From an uncultured Clostridia bacterium (lineage in GTDB: Bacteria > Bacillota > Clostridia > Christensenellales > CAG-138), in NCBI GenBank assembly GCA_947166925.1, contig CAMVGD010000009.1:1-39270 (forward strand): a stretch of 39,270 bases of DNA, read 5' to 3'. This document shows, piece after piece, positions 30,330 to 39,249 of this stretch (the stretch's first letter is position 1; each line of letters begins with the position of its first letter). The translations under genes and the position numbers were made by a program. A model generated the notes under the pieces. It was given only the letters and a program-made list of their open reading frames with translations. It ran no database searches and was not told the DNA's origin.

Positions 30330-30358
30330 TTGAACGGCGCGAAAAAAAGAGGTATGAT
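30330..30358 (+). promoter_or_regulatory. promoter of the dlt-like operon
   Basis: -35 TTGAAC (30330-30335), 17-bp spacer, -10 TATGAT (30353-30358). The short leader carries AAGGAGG before the first gene. Confidence 0.82.
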
Positions 30359-30394
30359 ATACTGTACGATTATAGGACGAAGGAGGATCGGCGC

Positions 30395-31240
30395 ATGCCT
30401 GCGGTCGGCTGGTACAACGGAACGCTCGGCGATCTCGATCAGATGAAGGTGCCGATGAACGACCGCGCCGTGTATTTCGGCGACGGCTGTTACGAAGCGT
30501 GCCTTGCGGTCGGAACGCGCGCGTTTGCGGCGGAGGCGCATCTTTTGCGATTCTGCCGGAGCCTCCGCGCGCTTCGGATCCCGTTTCACATGGACCGGAA
30601 CGCGCTTGCGGGCGTGCTGTCCGAATGCCTCGCCGCGGCGGACGAGCCGTGCGCGGTGCTTTACTGGCAGGTTTCCCGCGGGACGGCGCGGCGCGCGCAC
30701 GCGTTCCCGGAGGGCGATCCGGAACCGAACCTTCTGGTGACCGTCACGCCGAAAACGCTCCTGCCGCGGGACCGGACGCTGCGGCTGATCACGGCGGAGG
30801 ACCTTCGCTACGGGATGTGCGACGTCAAGACGCTGAACCTGATCCCGAACATCCTCGCAAACCAGCGCGCAAAGGAAGCGGGCGCGGACGAGGCGGTCTT
30901 TCTCCGCGACGGACTTGTCACCGAAGGCACGCATACGAACGTCCATATCCTGAAGGACGGAACGCTTTTCACGCATCCGGACGACCGGTTCATCCTTTCG
31001 GGCGTCACGCGCGCGATCCTGCTGGACGTTTGCCGGGCGAACGGAGTTCCGGTCGTGCAGCGGGCGTTTTCAAAGGAAGAACTGACGGCGGCGGACGAGG
31101 TGCTGATCACCTCCAGCACGCTCGGCGTTCGCCGGGCGGAATCGGTCGACGGCATGCCCGCCGGCGGAAAAGCGGAGCGCCTGTTCCGGGTGCTCGAGGA
31201 AGGATACCAACATATTTTCAGCATGGAGACAGGCGCATGA
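30395..31240 (+). CDS. aminotransferase class IV, D-amino acid transaminase-like
   Basis: PLP enzyme of fold type IV, 281 aa. The active-site lysine is K145 in CDVKTLNLIPNILANQRAKE, very close to the RCDIKSLNLLGNVLAKQ pattern of D-amino acid transaminases (Dat). Also present are NDRAVYFGDGCYE at the start and LVTEGTHTNVHI, whose Glu177 contacts the cofactor. The likely reaction interconverts D-alanine and D-glutamate, supplying D-amino acids to the pathway downstream; a branched-chain or aminodeoxychorismate role is possible but fits the motif less well. It is the first gene after the promoter, and its stop overlaps the next start (ATGA). Confidence 0.85.
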   Translation: MPAVGWYNGTLGDLDQMKVPMNDRAVYFGDGCYEACLAVGTRAFAAEAHLLRFCRSLRALRIPFHMDRNALAGVLSECLAAADEPCAVLYWQVSRGTARRAHAFPEGDPEPNLLVTVTPKTLLPRDRTLRLITAEDLRYGMCDVKTLNLIPNILANQRAKEAGADEAVFLRDGLVTEGTHTNVHILKDGTLFTHPDDRFILSGVTRAILLDVCRANGVPVVQRAFSKEELTAADEVLITSSTLGVRRAESVDGMPAGGKAERLFRVLEEGYQHIFSMETGA

Positions 31241-33297
31241 AACGAAGCAAAAGGGCAGAGAAGCCGCAGGGCGAAGACCGCGTGCGCAGGGCGTCCCCGT
31301 GGGCGGCGCTTTTGCCGGTCCTCGCGCTTGCGGTCTCCGTTTCGTTCGTGCTGCTGTGCATGTATTACGGCGCCGTGCGCAGAACGCTTACGATCGAGCT
31401 CGGCGAGGAAACGCCGGAGGCGTCGGCGTTTCTGCGCCGTGAAACCGGCGAGGCGGAATACGGGTCCGAACCGGAGGCGTTCTACCGGAAGGCGGGCGTC
31501 TACCGCCTGACGGTCCGGGCGGACGGCCGCGCCGTGCCGGTGATCCTGCGCGTTCGCGATACGCAGCCGCCGACCGCGGACGGACCCGAACAGACCGTTC
31601 CCGCGGGGCAGACGCTGACCCCGGACAAGCTGATCAGGAATCTTCGCGACAAAAGCCGCATCAAGGTGACATACGAAACCGCGCCGGACTTTATGACCGT
31701 CGGCGATTACGAGGCGGTCGTGCTTCTGGAGGACGAAAGCCGCAACAGGACGCGCGTTCCGGTCACGGTCCACGTGCGGATCGCGCGGGACGAGATCACG
31801 GCGGAGGCGGGCGATCCGGCTCCGGCGGCGGACGCGATCCTGACCGCGGCGTATGAAGACGCCCAGATCGATCCGATCACGGAGGAAATGATGCGCGAGC
31901 CGGGCGAGTATACGATTCGCGTCAAGGCGGACGGCATGGAGTCCGAAACGCGCCTGATCGTGCGGGACACGGTCCCGCCTGCCGCGGACAGCGTTACCTG
32001 CATTGCGCAGCCGGGGGAGACGATCCTGCCGGAGATGTTGATCGGCAGCGTCACGGACGAGACGGCGGTCACGCTGTCGTTTCTTGAACCGCCCGATCCG
32101 GACAGCCTCGACCCGCAGACGATCGGCGTAGTGATCACCGACCGCGGCGGCAATACCGCAACGGTGTATGCAACGCTGCTGTTTTCAAATATCGTTCCGA
32201 CGGTGATCGAAGCGCGCGAGATGGGGCTTTCGGTCTCGGAGCTTTTGGAGGACGGGACCTATACGGAAGCGTCGCTCAGCATGCAGTTCATTCCCGTTGA
32301 TCTCGGGCTGCACGTGCTTGCGGTCACGGTCGACGGCGCGCAGAATCTCGCGCTGGTCGACGTGCAGGATACCACGCCGCCTTCGATCGAGATCGTGCGG
32401 TCGCAATGGTATCTGGATACGCCGATCCCCGTGGATCAGCTTGCGCGGGCGAAGGACGTGACGGAGGTCACGCTGTCCTACCGGACGGAACCGGACTGGT
32501 CGAAGGAATCGCAGCCGGTCACGTTCGTCGCGGTCGATACGAGCGGAAACTGCAGGGAGGAAACGATCACCCTGACGCTGATACACGATACCGAACCGCC
32601 GGAGCTGTTTGGCGTGCGCGACCGCTACTGTTATGTGAACGAAAGCGTGTCGTATCTTGCGGAAGCCTTTGCGTGGGATGACTGCGACGGCGACGTCGAG
32701 GTCACGGTCGACGCATCCGGGGTGGATCTTTCGCGGATCGGCAACTACCGCGTCACCTATTACGCCAAGGATCGCTGCGGCAATACGGCAAAGAAAAACG
32801 CCGTGCTGCACGTCGTCACGTCCATGGTCGAGGAGGACCGCGCGCAGAAGGTGGCGGAGGAGGTCATTGCGCAGATCCTGACGGACAACATGACGCTTGC
32901 CGAGCAGATCGAGGCGATCTACGACTACGTGTTCACGAACGTACATTACGTTTCGACCTCGAACAAGCAGGATTGGCGGCTCGAGGCGGTGCGCGGACTT
33001 ACATCCGGCAGGGGCGACTGCTTCACGTCGTACGCGGCGGCGCGGCTGCTGCTCGAACAGACGGACGCCGAGATCCGCAGCGTCCAGCGCAGCGGCGCGA
33101 ACACGCATCACTACTGGCTGCTTGTCAACGTCGGTACCGGCTGGTACCATTTCGACGCGTGCAACGCATGGACGGGTGTGAACCGCTGCTTTATGTGGAC
33201 GGACGCGCAGACTCAGCGGCACAGCAGGTCGTACTGGCGCTATGACAAATCGCTGTATCCGGCGGTTGCGACCGAGCCGTACAACGGAGGAAAATGA
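31237..33297 (+). CDS. membrane-anchored protein with Ig-like repeats and a transglutaminase-like domain
   Basis: This 686-aa protein starts with a charged cytoplasmic tail and one membrane helix (about 24-46). The outside part has several Ig-like modules of about 80 residues (DTQPPTADG..., DTVPPAADS..., DTTPPSIEI..., DTEPPELFG...), each opening with D-T-x-P-P, as in HYR/DUF5011-like surface proteins. The C-terminal 130 residues are a transglutaminase-like fold with a plausible triad Cys595 (GRGDCFTSYA), His624/625 (NTHHYWLLVN) and Asp640 (WYHFDAC). It may cleave or cross-link peptides at the cell wall. Translation is coupled to the aminotransferase (ATGA overlap), and the stop is one base before the next start. 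Confidence 0.88.
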   Translation: MKRSKRAEKPQGEDRVRRASPWAALLPVLALAVSVSFVLLCMYYGAVRRTLTIELGEETPEASAFLRRETGEAEYGSEPEAFYRKAGVYRLTVRADGRAVPVILRVRDTQPPTADGPEQTVPAGQTLTPDKLIRNLRDKSRIKVTYETAPDFMTVGDYEAVVLLEDESRNRTRVPVTVHVRIARDEITAEAGDPAPAADAILTAAYEDAQIDPITEEMMREPGEYTIRVKADGMESETRLIVRDTVPPAADSVTCIAQPGETILPEMLIGSVTDETAVTLSFLEPPDPDSLDPQTIGVVITDRGGNTATVYATLLFSNIVPTVIEAREMGLSVSELLEDGTYTEASLSMQFIPVDLGLHVLAVTVDGAQNLALVDVQDTTPPSIEIVRSQWYLDTPIPVDQLARAKDVTEVTLSYRTEPDWSKESQPVTFVAVDTSGNCREETITLTLIHDTEPPELFGVRDRYCYVNESVSYLAEAFAWDDCDGDVEVTVDASGVDLSRIGNYRVTYYAKDRCGNTAKKNAVLHVVTSMVEEDRAQKVAEEVIAQILTDNMTLAEQIEAIYDYVFTNVHYVSTSNKQDWRLEAVRGLTSGRGDCFTSYAAARLLLEQTDAEIRSVQRSGANTHHYWLLVNVGTGWYHFDACNAWTGVNRCFMWTDAQTQRHSRSYWRYDKSLYPAVATEPYNGGK

Positions 33298-33298
33298 G

Positions 33299-34792
33299 AT
33301 GAAAACGGTTTTGGAATATCTGTCCGCGCGGCAGAGCGCCGGGCCCGACCGCCCGATGTTTTCGGACGAACGGGAAACGCTGACGGCAGAAGACGTCGCG
33401 TTGCGGTCCGACCGCATCGGCTCCGCACTGATTATGCGCGGCGCCTCGCGTGAGCCGGTGCTCGTGTGGATGCGGCGCGGCGGGGCGATGATCGCGGCGT
33501 TTTTCGGCGTGTGGAAGGCGAACTGCTTCTATGTGCCGGTCGACACGGAGATGGGCGAAAGCCGCATCCGTTCGATCGTCGAGCGGGTCAAACCGCGCTT
33601 TGCCATCGTCGACGAAAGCGCGGACGCGCTGCTTTCGGCATGCGGATATACGGGCGAAGCGCTCGACGCTTCGACGCTCCTTTCCGAACCGGCCGATCCC
33701 GATGCGCTCGAGACGGCGGGAAAACAAACGCTCGATTCCGACCCCGCGTATCTGGTGTTCACAAGCGGCAGCACCGGCGCGCCGAAGGGCGTCGTCGGCG
33801 TGCACCGCGCGCTCATTGACTACGCGGAGCAGATCACGAAAACGCTTCGCGCGACCGATTCCGATGTGTTCGGCATGCAGGCGCCGCTCTATGTGGACGC
33901 GTGCATGAAGGAGATTTTATCGGCGCTGAAATGCGGCTCGTCCGTTGTGCTTGTGCCGAAAAAGCTGTTCATGACGCCCGTGCCGCTCGTGGAATTTCTG
34001 AACGCGCACCGCGTCACGGCGCTTTGCTGGGTCGTGCCCGCGCTGACGCTGATCTCCGCGCTGCATACGTTCGACGCGGTCGTACCGCAGTATCTTAAGA
34101 CCGTCGCGTTCGGCAGCGAGGTCATGCCTCCGAAGCAGCTTTCCGTCTGGCGCGCGCATGTCAAGGCGCGGTATCTGAACCTGTACGGACCGACCGAATG
34201 CACCGGCATGTCGTGCTTCTATGAGGTCGACCGCGACTTTGCGGACGACGAACGCATCCCGATCGGACGCGCGTTCGACAACACGGAGATCTTTCTGATT
34301 GACGAGAACGGACGGCGGTCGGACGAGGGCGAGATCTTCATCCGCGGGACATGCGTGTGCCACGGCTACTACCGTGATCCGGAGCGCACGGCAAAGGCGT
34401 TCGTACAGAATCCGCTGAATCCCGATTACCCCGAAACGGTCTACCGGACCGGCGATCTCGGGCGGATCAACGACCGCGGCGAGCTCGAGTTTCTCGGCAG
34501 GCGGGACGATCAGATCAAGCATATGGGACACCGCATCGAGCTCGGCGAGCTGGAGGCGGCGGCAAAGGCGGTCGCGGGCGTCGACGCCGCGTGCGCGGTG
34601 TTCGACCGCGAACGAAGCGTGCTCGGACTCGTCTATACCGGCGCGATCGAAAAGGCGGCGCTGCTTTCCGCGCTGCGGGAGAAGCTGCCCGAATACCTGC
34701 TGCCGAAGCGCACCGCGCAGACGGAGCGCCTGCCGCTCACCGAAAACGGCAAGACGGACCGCAAAGCGGCGGCATTGCTTTTATACCGATAG
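33299..34792 (+). CDS. DltA-like amino acid adenylating enzyme
   Basis: This stand-alone ANL-family adenylation enzyme of 497 aa activates an amino acid with ATP and loads it on the carrier protein encoded next. Core motifs are A3 LVFTSGSTGAPKGV, A5 NLYGPTECTGMS, A7 VYRTGDLGRI, A8 GRRDDQIKHMGHRIELGELE and A10 LPLTENGKTDRKA. The A4 region APLYVDACMKEIL keeps the aspartate that holds the substrate amino group in DltA-type enzymes. The A8 loop is closer to NRPS than to classical DltA. Substrate is probably D-alanine or another small amino acid, judged mainly from context. ATG after GGAGG. Confidence 0.88.
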   Translation: MKTVLEYLSARQSAGPDRPMFSDERETLTAEDVALRSDRIGSALIMRGASREPVLVWMRRGGAMIAAFFGVWKANCFYVPVDTEMGESRIRSIVERVKPRFAIVDESADALLSACGYTGEALDASTLLSEPADPDALETAGKQTLDSDPAYLVFTSGSTGAPKGVVGVHRALIDYAEQITKTLRATDSDVFGMQAPLYVDACMKEILSALKCGSSVVLVPKKLFMTPVPLVEFLNAHRVTALCWVVPALTLISALHTFDAVVPQYLKTVAFGSEVMPPKQLSVWRAHVKARYLNLYGPTECTGMSCFYEVDRDFADDERIPIGRAFDNTEIFLIDENGRRSDEGEIFIRGTCVCHGYYRDPERTAKAFVQNPLNPDYPETVYRTGDLGRINDRGELEFLGRRDDQIKHMGHRIELGELEAAAKAVAGVDAACAVFDRERSVLGLVYTGAIEKAALLSALREKLPEYLLPKRTAQTERLPLTENGKTDRKAAALLLYR

Positions 34793-34800
34793 GAGGACCG

Positions 34801-35034
34801 ATGGAAAAACTGCTGGATATTTTGCGGGAGCTGCATCCCGAAACGGATTTTGAGACCGAAACGCGTCTGGTCGACGGCGGGATCCTCGCCTCGTTCGACG
34901 TCGTCATGCTGATCACGCGGATCGAGGAGGAATTCGGCGTCGTGATCCCGGCAAAGGAGATCGTGCCGAAGAACTTCAACTCCGCGGCGGCGCTCTTTGC
35001 GCTGATCACCAGGATCGGGGAGCAGGACGACTGA
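34801..35034 (+). CDS. acyl/D-alanyl carrier protein, DltC-like
   Basis: 77-aa carrier protein; its start follows AGGAGG. The phosphopantetheine serine is most likely Ser31 in DGGILASFDVVMLI. In DltC and most carrier proteins the residue before it is Asp (DSF or DSL); here it is Ala. Helix 2 and the EEFGVVIPAKEIVPKNFNSAAAL segment are typical of DltC-like carriers. It receives the amino acid from the adenylating enzyme and offers it to the MBOAT protein. The stop overlaps the MBOAT start by one base. Confidence 0.88.
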   Translation: MEKLLDILRELHPETDFETETRLVDGGILASFDVVMLITRIEEEFGVVIPAKEIVPKNFNSAAALFALITRIGEQDD

Positions 35035-36611
35035 TGCTGTTCCCCTCGTGGGCGTTTCTTCTGTTTCTGGCGGTACTTGTGCCCGTGTACTACCTTGTGC
35101 CGAAACGGATCCAATGGATCGTGCTGCTGCTCGCAAACGCAGTCTTCGTCTGCTTCGCGGGCTTTTTGGGCGCGGTCTTTATGGCCGTAACGATCGTCAC
35201 GGTGTACGCGGCGTCGCGCGCGATCGACGCGCTGTTTGTCCGTCAGCGCGAAACGATCGCCGCCATGAAAGCGACGCACACGAAGGAGGAGCGCAAGGCG
35301 GCACGGCTGCGGTTTGAAAAGAAGCGGCGGCTCGTGCTGATCGTCTGCCTGATCCTCAATTTCGGGATCCTCTTTGCGCTCAAATACGGCGCGATGCTCG
35401 GCAGGCTTTCCGCGGGACTGTTCGGCGGGAAGCCGTTCGGACAGGATCTTGCGCTCACGATGGGCATTTCGTTCTACACGTTCTCGACGGTGGGATATCT
35501 GCTCGACGTGTACCGCGAGTCGGTCCCGGCGGAGAAGAACCCCCTGAAGCTTGCGCTGTTCACGTCGTTCTTCCCGCTCCTCGTGCAGGGACCGATCACG
35601 CGCTGGGAAACGGTGGGGAAGACCCTGACCGAGCCGCATGCGTTCGACGGCAGGCGCTTTCTGTCCGCATCATTGCGCATCGCATGGGGGTACTGGAAAA
35701 AGCTGATCGTCGCCGACCGGCTGCTCGTCGCGGTCAAGGCGCTCTGCGCGCGGCCCGGCGTGTACCGCGGAGACTTCATCTTTGTCGAAATGCTCTTATA
35801 CGCCGCCTGCCTCTACGCGGACTTCACCGGCGGCATCGACATCACGATCGGCGTCGGCGAAATGCTCGGCGTTTCCATCGAGGAAAACTTCCTGCGTCCG
35901 TACTTTTCCAAGAGCATTTCGGAATACTGGCGGCGCTGGCACATCACGCTCGGCGAGTGGTTCAAGCGTTACGTTTATTACCCGCTGTCGGTATCGAAGC
36001 CGATGCGCGCGCTCTCCAAGGGCACGCGGCGGCTGGGCGTCGGCGTTTCGCGGCGCGTGCCGGTTTACCTTGCGACGCTGCTCGTGTGGGCGCTGACCGG
36101 CGCGTGGCACGGCAGCAATCTGACCTTCCTCGTCTGGGGACTTTTGAACGGCGTCGTGATCCTGCTTTCCGAGGAGCTGAAGCCGCTGTACGCGCGGTTT
36201 CACGCAAGGTTTCCGCGGCTTACCGAAAGCGCGTTCTACCGTGGCTTCACCGTGATCCGCACGGTGCTGCTGCTGTCGTCGCTGCGCATCCTCGACTGCT
36301 ACGGCACGGTGCGCGACGCGTTCTCGTCCTTCTTCTCCATGTTCACGACGTGGAACTGGGGCGCGGTATTTCGCGGCGGCATACAGTCGCTGGGACTTTC
36401 CTACTTCGATTACGCGGTCGCTTTTTCGGGCGTGCTCGTCATGTTTGCGCTTTCGCTGGTACAGCGGAAGGGCGCGATCCGGAAGCGAATCTTAAAACGC
36501 GGCACGGTCTGTTCCGTCTGCGTGCTGCTCGTGCTGATCGGCACGATCCTGATCTTCGGGCGCTACGGCTTCGGCTTCGACGCCTCGCAGTTTATCTACA
36601 ACCGGTTCTGA
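35034..36611 (+). CDS. MBOAT-family membrane acyltransferase (DltB/AlgI-like)
   Basis: This polytopic membrane protein of 525 aa belongs to the MBOAT superfamily. The invariant histidine is His359 in ALTGAWHGSNLTFLVWG. Other family marks are TMGISFYTFSTVGYLLDVYR, LLVQGPITRW, LYADFTGGIDITIGVGEMLG and ISEYWRRWHITLGEWFKRYVYYP. It should take the amino acid or acyl group from the carrier protein and pass it through the membrane to a surface polymer, as DltB does for teichoic acids and AlgI/PatA for other polymers. The overlap with the carrier gene and the SGNH gene after it support a single pathway. Confidence 0.94.
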   Translation: MLFPSWAFLLFLAVLVPVYYLVPKRIQWIVLLLANAVFVCFAGFLGAVFMAVTIVTVYAASRAIDALFVRQRETIAAMKATHTKEERKAARLRFEKKRRLVLIVCLILNFGILFALKYGAMLGRLSAGLFGGKPFGQDLALTMGISFYTFSTVGYLLDVYRESVPAEKNPLKLALFTSFFPLLVQGPITRWETVGKTLTEPHAFDGRRFLSASLRIAWGYWKKLIVADRLLVAVKALCARPGVYRGDFIFVEMLLYAACLYADFTGGIDITIGVGEMLGVSIEENFLRPYFSKSISEYWRRWHITLGEWFKRYVYYPLSVSKPMRALSKGTRRLGVGVSRRVPVYLATLLVWALTGAWHGSNLTFLVWGLLNGVVILLSEELKPLYARFHARFPRLTESAFYRGFTVIRTVLLLSSLRILDCYGTVRDAFSSFFSMFTTWNWGAVFRGGIQSLGLSYFDYAVAFSGVLVMFALSLVQRKGAIRKRILKRGTVCSVCVLLVLIGTILIFGRYGFGFDASQFIYNRF

Positions 36612-36612
36612 T

Positions 36613-37644
36613 ATGAAACGAAATCTTCTTGTCATCGGCGGCGTCGTGCTTGCCTGCATCGTGTGTTTCGGAGCGCTGTTCGCGGTCTCGCGCCTCGTCG
36701 CGCCGAAATATCACGACACGCTGATCGACGGGCACCTGACCGGCGAGTATTATCGGGAAACGACGGACCACGACGTGCTGTTTGTCGGCGACTGCGAGGT
36801 ATTCGAGCATTTTTCGCCGGTGACGCTGTACAACGAATACGGGATCACGTCCTATATCCGCGGCGGGGCGCAGCAGCTCGTCTGGCATTCGTACTACCTG
36901 CTGGAGGACGCCTTCCGCACCGAAACGCCGAAGGTCGTCGTATACAACGTCCTTGCGCTGAAGTACGGCGAGCCGCAGTCCGAGGCGTACAACCGCCTCA
37001 ACCTCGACGGCATGCGCTTCGGACGGGCAAAGCTCGGCGCGATCCGGGCGGGCATGACGGACGGCGAGGACTTCATGAGCTATCTGTTCCCGCTGCTCCG
37101 CTATCACGACCGCATCGACAAGCTTTCGAAGGAGGATTGGACGTACTGGTTTTCGGACGGCGATCCGGTCTCGTTCAAGGGCTATGTGATGCACACGGGC
37201 GTCGACCCCGCCACCGAAACGCCGAAGGAGCCGTACGATCCGAAGCTGCCCGAAACGAGCATGGCGTGGCTCGAACGGATCGCGGCGCTGTGCGAGACGC
37301 ACGGCACGGCGCTCGTTCTGATCAAGTCGCCCTCGATCTATCCGGAATGGCACGCGGAGTGGGACGCCGAGATCGCGGCGTTTGCAAAATCGCACGGTCT
37401 GCGGTATGATAATATGATCGCGGAAAACGACGCGATCGGCATTGATATGCAGACCGACACCTATGACCAGGGGCAGCATCTGAACGTCAGCGGCGCGGAA
37501 AAGGTCTCGCGCTGGTTCGGCGCGGTGCTGCAGAAGGAATACGGATTACGGGACCATCGGGGCGAAGCGGCGTACGATGCGGACTACGCGGCGCTGACCG
37601 AACGGTATGAAAACGAAAAACGACGGTTATCGGAGGGAAACTGA
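36613..37644 (+). CDS. membrane-anchored SGNH/DltD-like protein with Cys at the nucleophile position
   Basis: This 343-aa protein has one N-terminal membrane helix (about 5-27) and an SGNH-hydrolase-like domain outside. Block I reads VLFVGDCEVFEHFSP, so Cys61 takes the place of the usual serine of GDS. Block V may be YDQGQHLNVSGA with His289. It is placed directly after the MBOAT gene, like dltD after dltB, and alginate-type acyltransferases are also paired with SGNH partners. It probably finishes transfer of the group to the polymer or trims it. I infer that Cys61 is functional because the rest of the site looks kept; a catalytically dead protein is possible. Confidence 0.84.
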   Translation: MKRNLLVIGGVVLACIVCFGALFAVSRLVAPKYHDTLIDGHLTGEYYRETTDHDVLFVGDCEVFEHFSPVTLYNEYGITSYIRGGAQQLVWHSYYLLEDAFRTETPKVVVYNVLALKYGEPQSEAYNRLNLDGMRFGRAKLGAIRAGMTDGEDFMSYLFPLLRYHDRIDKLSKEDWTYWFSDGDPVSFKGYVMHTGVDPATETPKEPYDPKLPETSMAWLERIAALCETHGTALVLIKSPSIYPEWHAEWDAEIAAFAKSHGLRYDNMIAENDAIGIDMQTDTYDQGQHLNVSGAEKVSRWFGAVLQKEYGLRDHRGEAAYDADYAALTERYENEKRRLSEGN

Positions 37645-37645
37645 T

Positions 37646-38164
37646 ATGAGACGAACGGCGATCCTGCTTCTGGCGGCGCTTCTGCTCCTGTCGTTCGGCT
37701 GCGGCGCGAACGGACAGGACGATCCGAACGCGGTGTTCATCGACCCGAACGCGGTGCGCGGCGGCGAATACGGCGCGCTGTATTTCGAGGCGGACGGCGT
37801 GCGCTTCGGCATCTATGACGAGGCGGAGCCGGTCCTTTCGGCGCTTCCCGCGCGCAGCACGTTTACGCGCGGAAGTTGCGCGTTCGATACCGAGGACGTG
37901 TTCCACACCTACGATTCGTTCGAGATCCGGACGAACGAGATTGACGGCGTCGCGCGCATCACGTCGATTTCGGTCCACGACGACCGCATCAGAACGCCGC
38001 AGGGACTCTATATCGGCATGTCCGAGGAGGACGCCGCGAAGGCGTTTCCCGAATTGAAGGACGCGGACTGGAATCTTGCGGACGGAACGGCGCTGCTGTC
38101 CGTCACGTTTGCGGACGGCGTCGTATACGGCATCACCTATACGCCTGCGGATACGGAAGGCTGA
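37646..38164 (+). CDS. small lipoprotein of unknown function
   Basis: 172-aa lipoprotein (MRRTAILLLAALLLLSFGC, Cys19). The ATG has GGAGGG upstream and follows the previous stop by one base. The mature part is a small alpha/beta domain with alternating strands (ALYFEADGVRFGIYDEAEPVL, ITSISVHDDRIRTPQGLYIGMSEED), reminiscent of clostridial lipoproteins that carry a G(L/I)..GMS..D motif. No catalytic residues are recognisable. Position inside the dlt-like operon suggests a cell-envelope role. Confidence 0.82.
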   Translation: MRRTAILLLAALLLLSFGCGANGQDDPNAVFIDPNAVRGGEYGALYFEADGVRFGIYDEAEPVLSALPARSTFTRGSCAFDTEDVFHTYDSFEIRTNEIDGVARITSISVHDDRIRTPQGLYIGMSEEDAAKAFPELKDADWNLADGTALLSVTFADGVVYGITYTPADTEG

Positions 38165-38166
38165 AC

Positions 38167-39249
38167 ATGCGGAAATTCGGTTTGATTTTACTGATCCTGT
38201 GCCTGCTGTGCGCCTGCTCGGCTTCGGACGTGCAGACGGAAGCGGCAGCGCCGACTGCGGCGCCGACCGCCGTACCGACGCCGGAGCCTGTCGCGGAGGA
38301 GGTCATTTTTCTGACGCAGACGATCGCGCCGACGCTTCCGCCGACACCGGAACCGACCCCGACGCCGGAACCGACCCCCGCTCCGACGCCGACGCCGGAG
38401 CCGACGCCGGAACCGACGGGGCTTCTGGGCGTAAAATACCTTGAGCGGTTTTCGACCGAGCCGGTCCTGGACGGCTGGAGCTACCGCGACGATTCGATGA
38501 GCCTTTCCGTGGAGAAGTTCACGGTGTATGAGACCTACGGAAAAGTCCAGACCTACTATGTGGCGGATATCTACGTGCAGGACGTCACGCTGATCCGCAC
38601 CGCGGCGGCGCGCGGCGACTTCAAACGCGGCTACGGACGCCGGGTCGACGAGATCGCGACGGACGTCAACGCGCTGCTGGCGATCGACGGCGACTCGTAT
38701 TTCGGGTTCAAGGACAGCATCGTGTACCGCAACGGCGAGCTGTACCGGAAGAACCTCCGGACCAATACGGATCTCTGCATCCTGTACCGCGACGGCGTCA
38801 TGGAGACGAAGAAATGGGGCACCTTCAGCCTCAGGGACATCATCGACGCCGATCCCTGGCAGGTGTGGAGCTTCGGTCCGCGGCTTCTCGAGGAGGACGG
38901 CAGCCCGAGAACGATCAAGCACCGGCTCGCCTATGAGAATCCGCGCGCCGCGATCGGGTATTACGAACCGGGTCATTACTGCTTCGTGATCGTCGACGGA
39001 CGGCAGATCGTGGACGATGCGGGGACCTTCTCGGACGGTATGACGCTCGATCAGCTGAGTCAGCTCATGTCGGATCTCGGCTGCAGCGCGGCGTACAATC
39101 TGGACGGCGGCGGGTCCGCGGAGATGTACTGGAACGGCGGCGTCATCAGCCATACCAGCAACGCGAAGCGCGTGGTGAGCGACATCATCTATCTCGTTCC
39201 GGCATGGATGGAAGCGTCGTCCGAAGCGCCGGAAACGGAGGAGCCGTAA
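38167..39249 (+). CDS. lipoprotein with phosphodiester glycosidase (NAGPA) domain
   Basis: 360-aa lipoprotein (lipobox LLCAC, Cys17) with a long TPEPTP linker (about 25-85) and a C-terminal NAGPA domain (PF09992). Motifs include LLAIDGDSYF, FGPRLLEEDG, NPRAAIGYYEPGHYCFVIVDGR and AYNLDGGGSAEMYWNGGVISHTSN. Relatives cleave alpha-GlcNAc phosphodiesters; bacterial members are thought to act on wall polymers or exopolysaccharides. The substrate here is unknown, but the location after a polymer-acylation set fits a teichoic-acid-like or capsule substrate. It starts two bases after the previous stop. No terminator is seen in the last 21 bases of the window. Confidence 0.92.
   Translation: MRKFGLILLILCLLCACSASDVQTEAAAPTAAPTAVPTPEPVAEEVIFLTQTIAPTLPPTPEPTPTPEPTPAPTPTPEPTPEPTGLLGVKYLERFSTEPVLDGWSYRDDSMSLSVEKFTVYETYGKVQTYYVADIYVQDVTLIRTAAARGDFKRGYGRRVDEIATDVNALLAIDGDSYFGFKDSIVYRNGELYRKNLRTNTDLCILYRDGVMETKKWGTFSLRDIIDADPWQVWSFGPRLLEEDGSPRTIKHRLAYENPRAAIGYYEPGHYCFVIVDGRQIVDDAGTFSDGMTLDQLSQLMSDLGCSAAYNLDGGGSAEMYWNGGVISHTSNAKRVVSDIIYLVPAWMEASSEAPETEEP

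Noticed and set aside
28470-30446. 658-codon plus-strand frame opposite ktrB
   Set aside because: Composition is biased to Arg, Gln, Asp and His, with no ribosome binding site or motif; the opposite strand encodes a complete KtrB.
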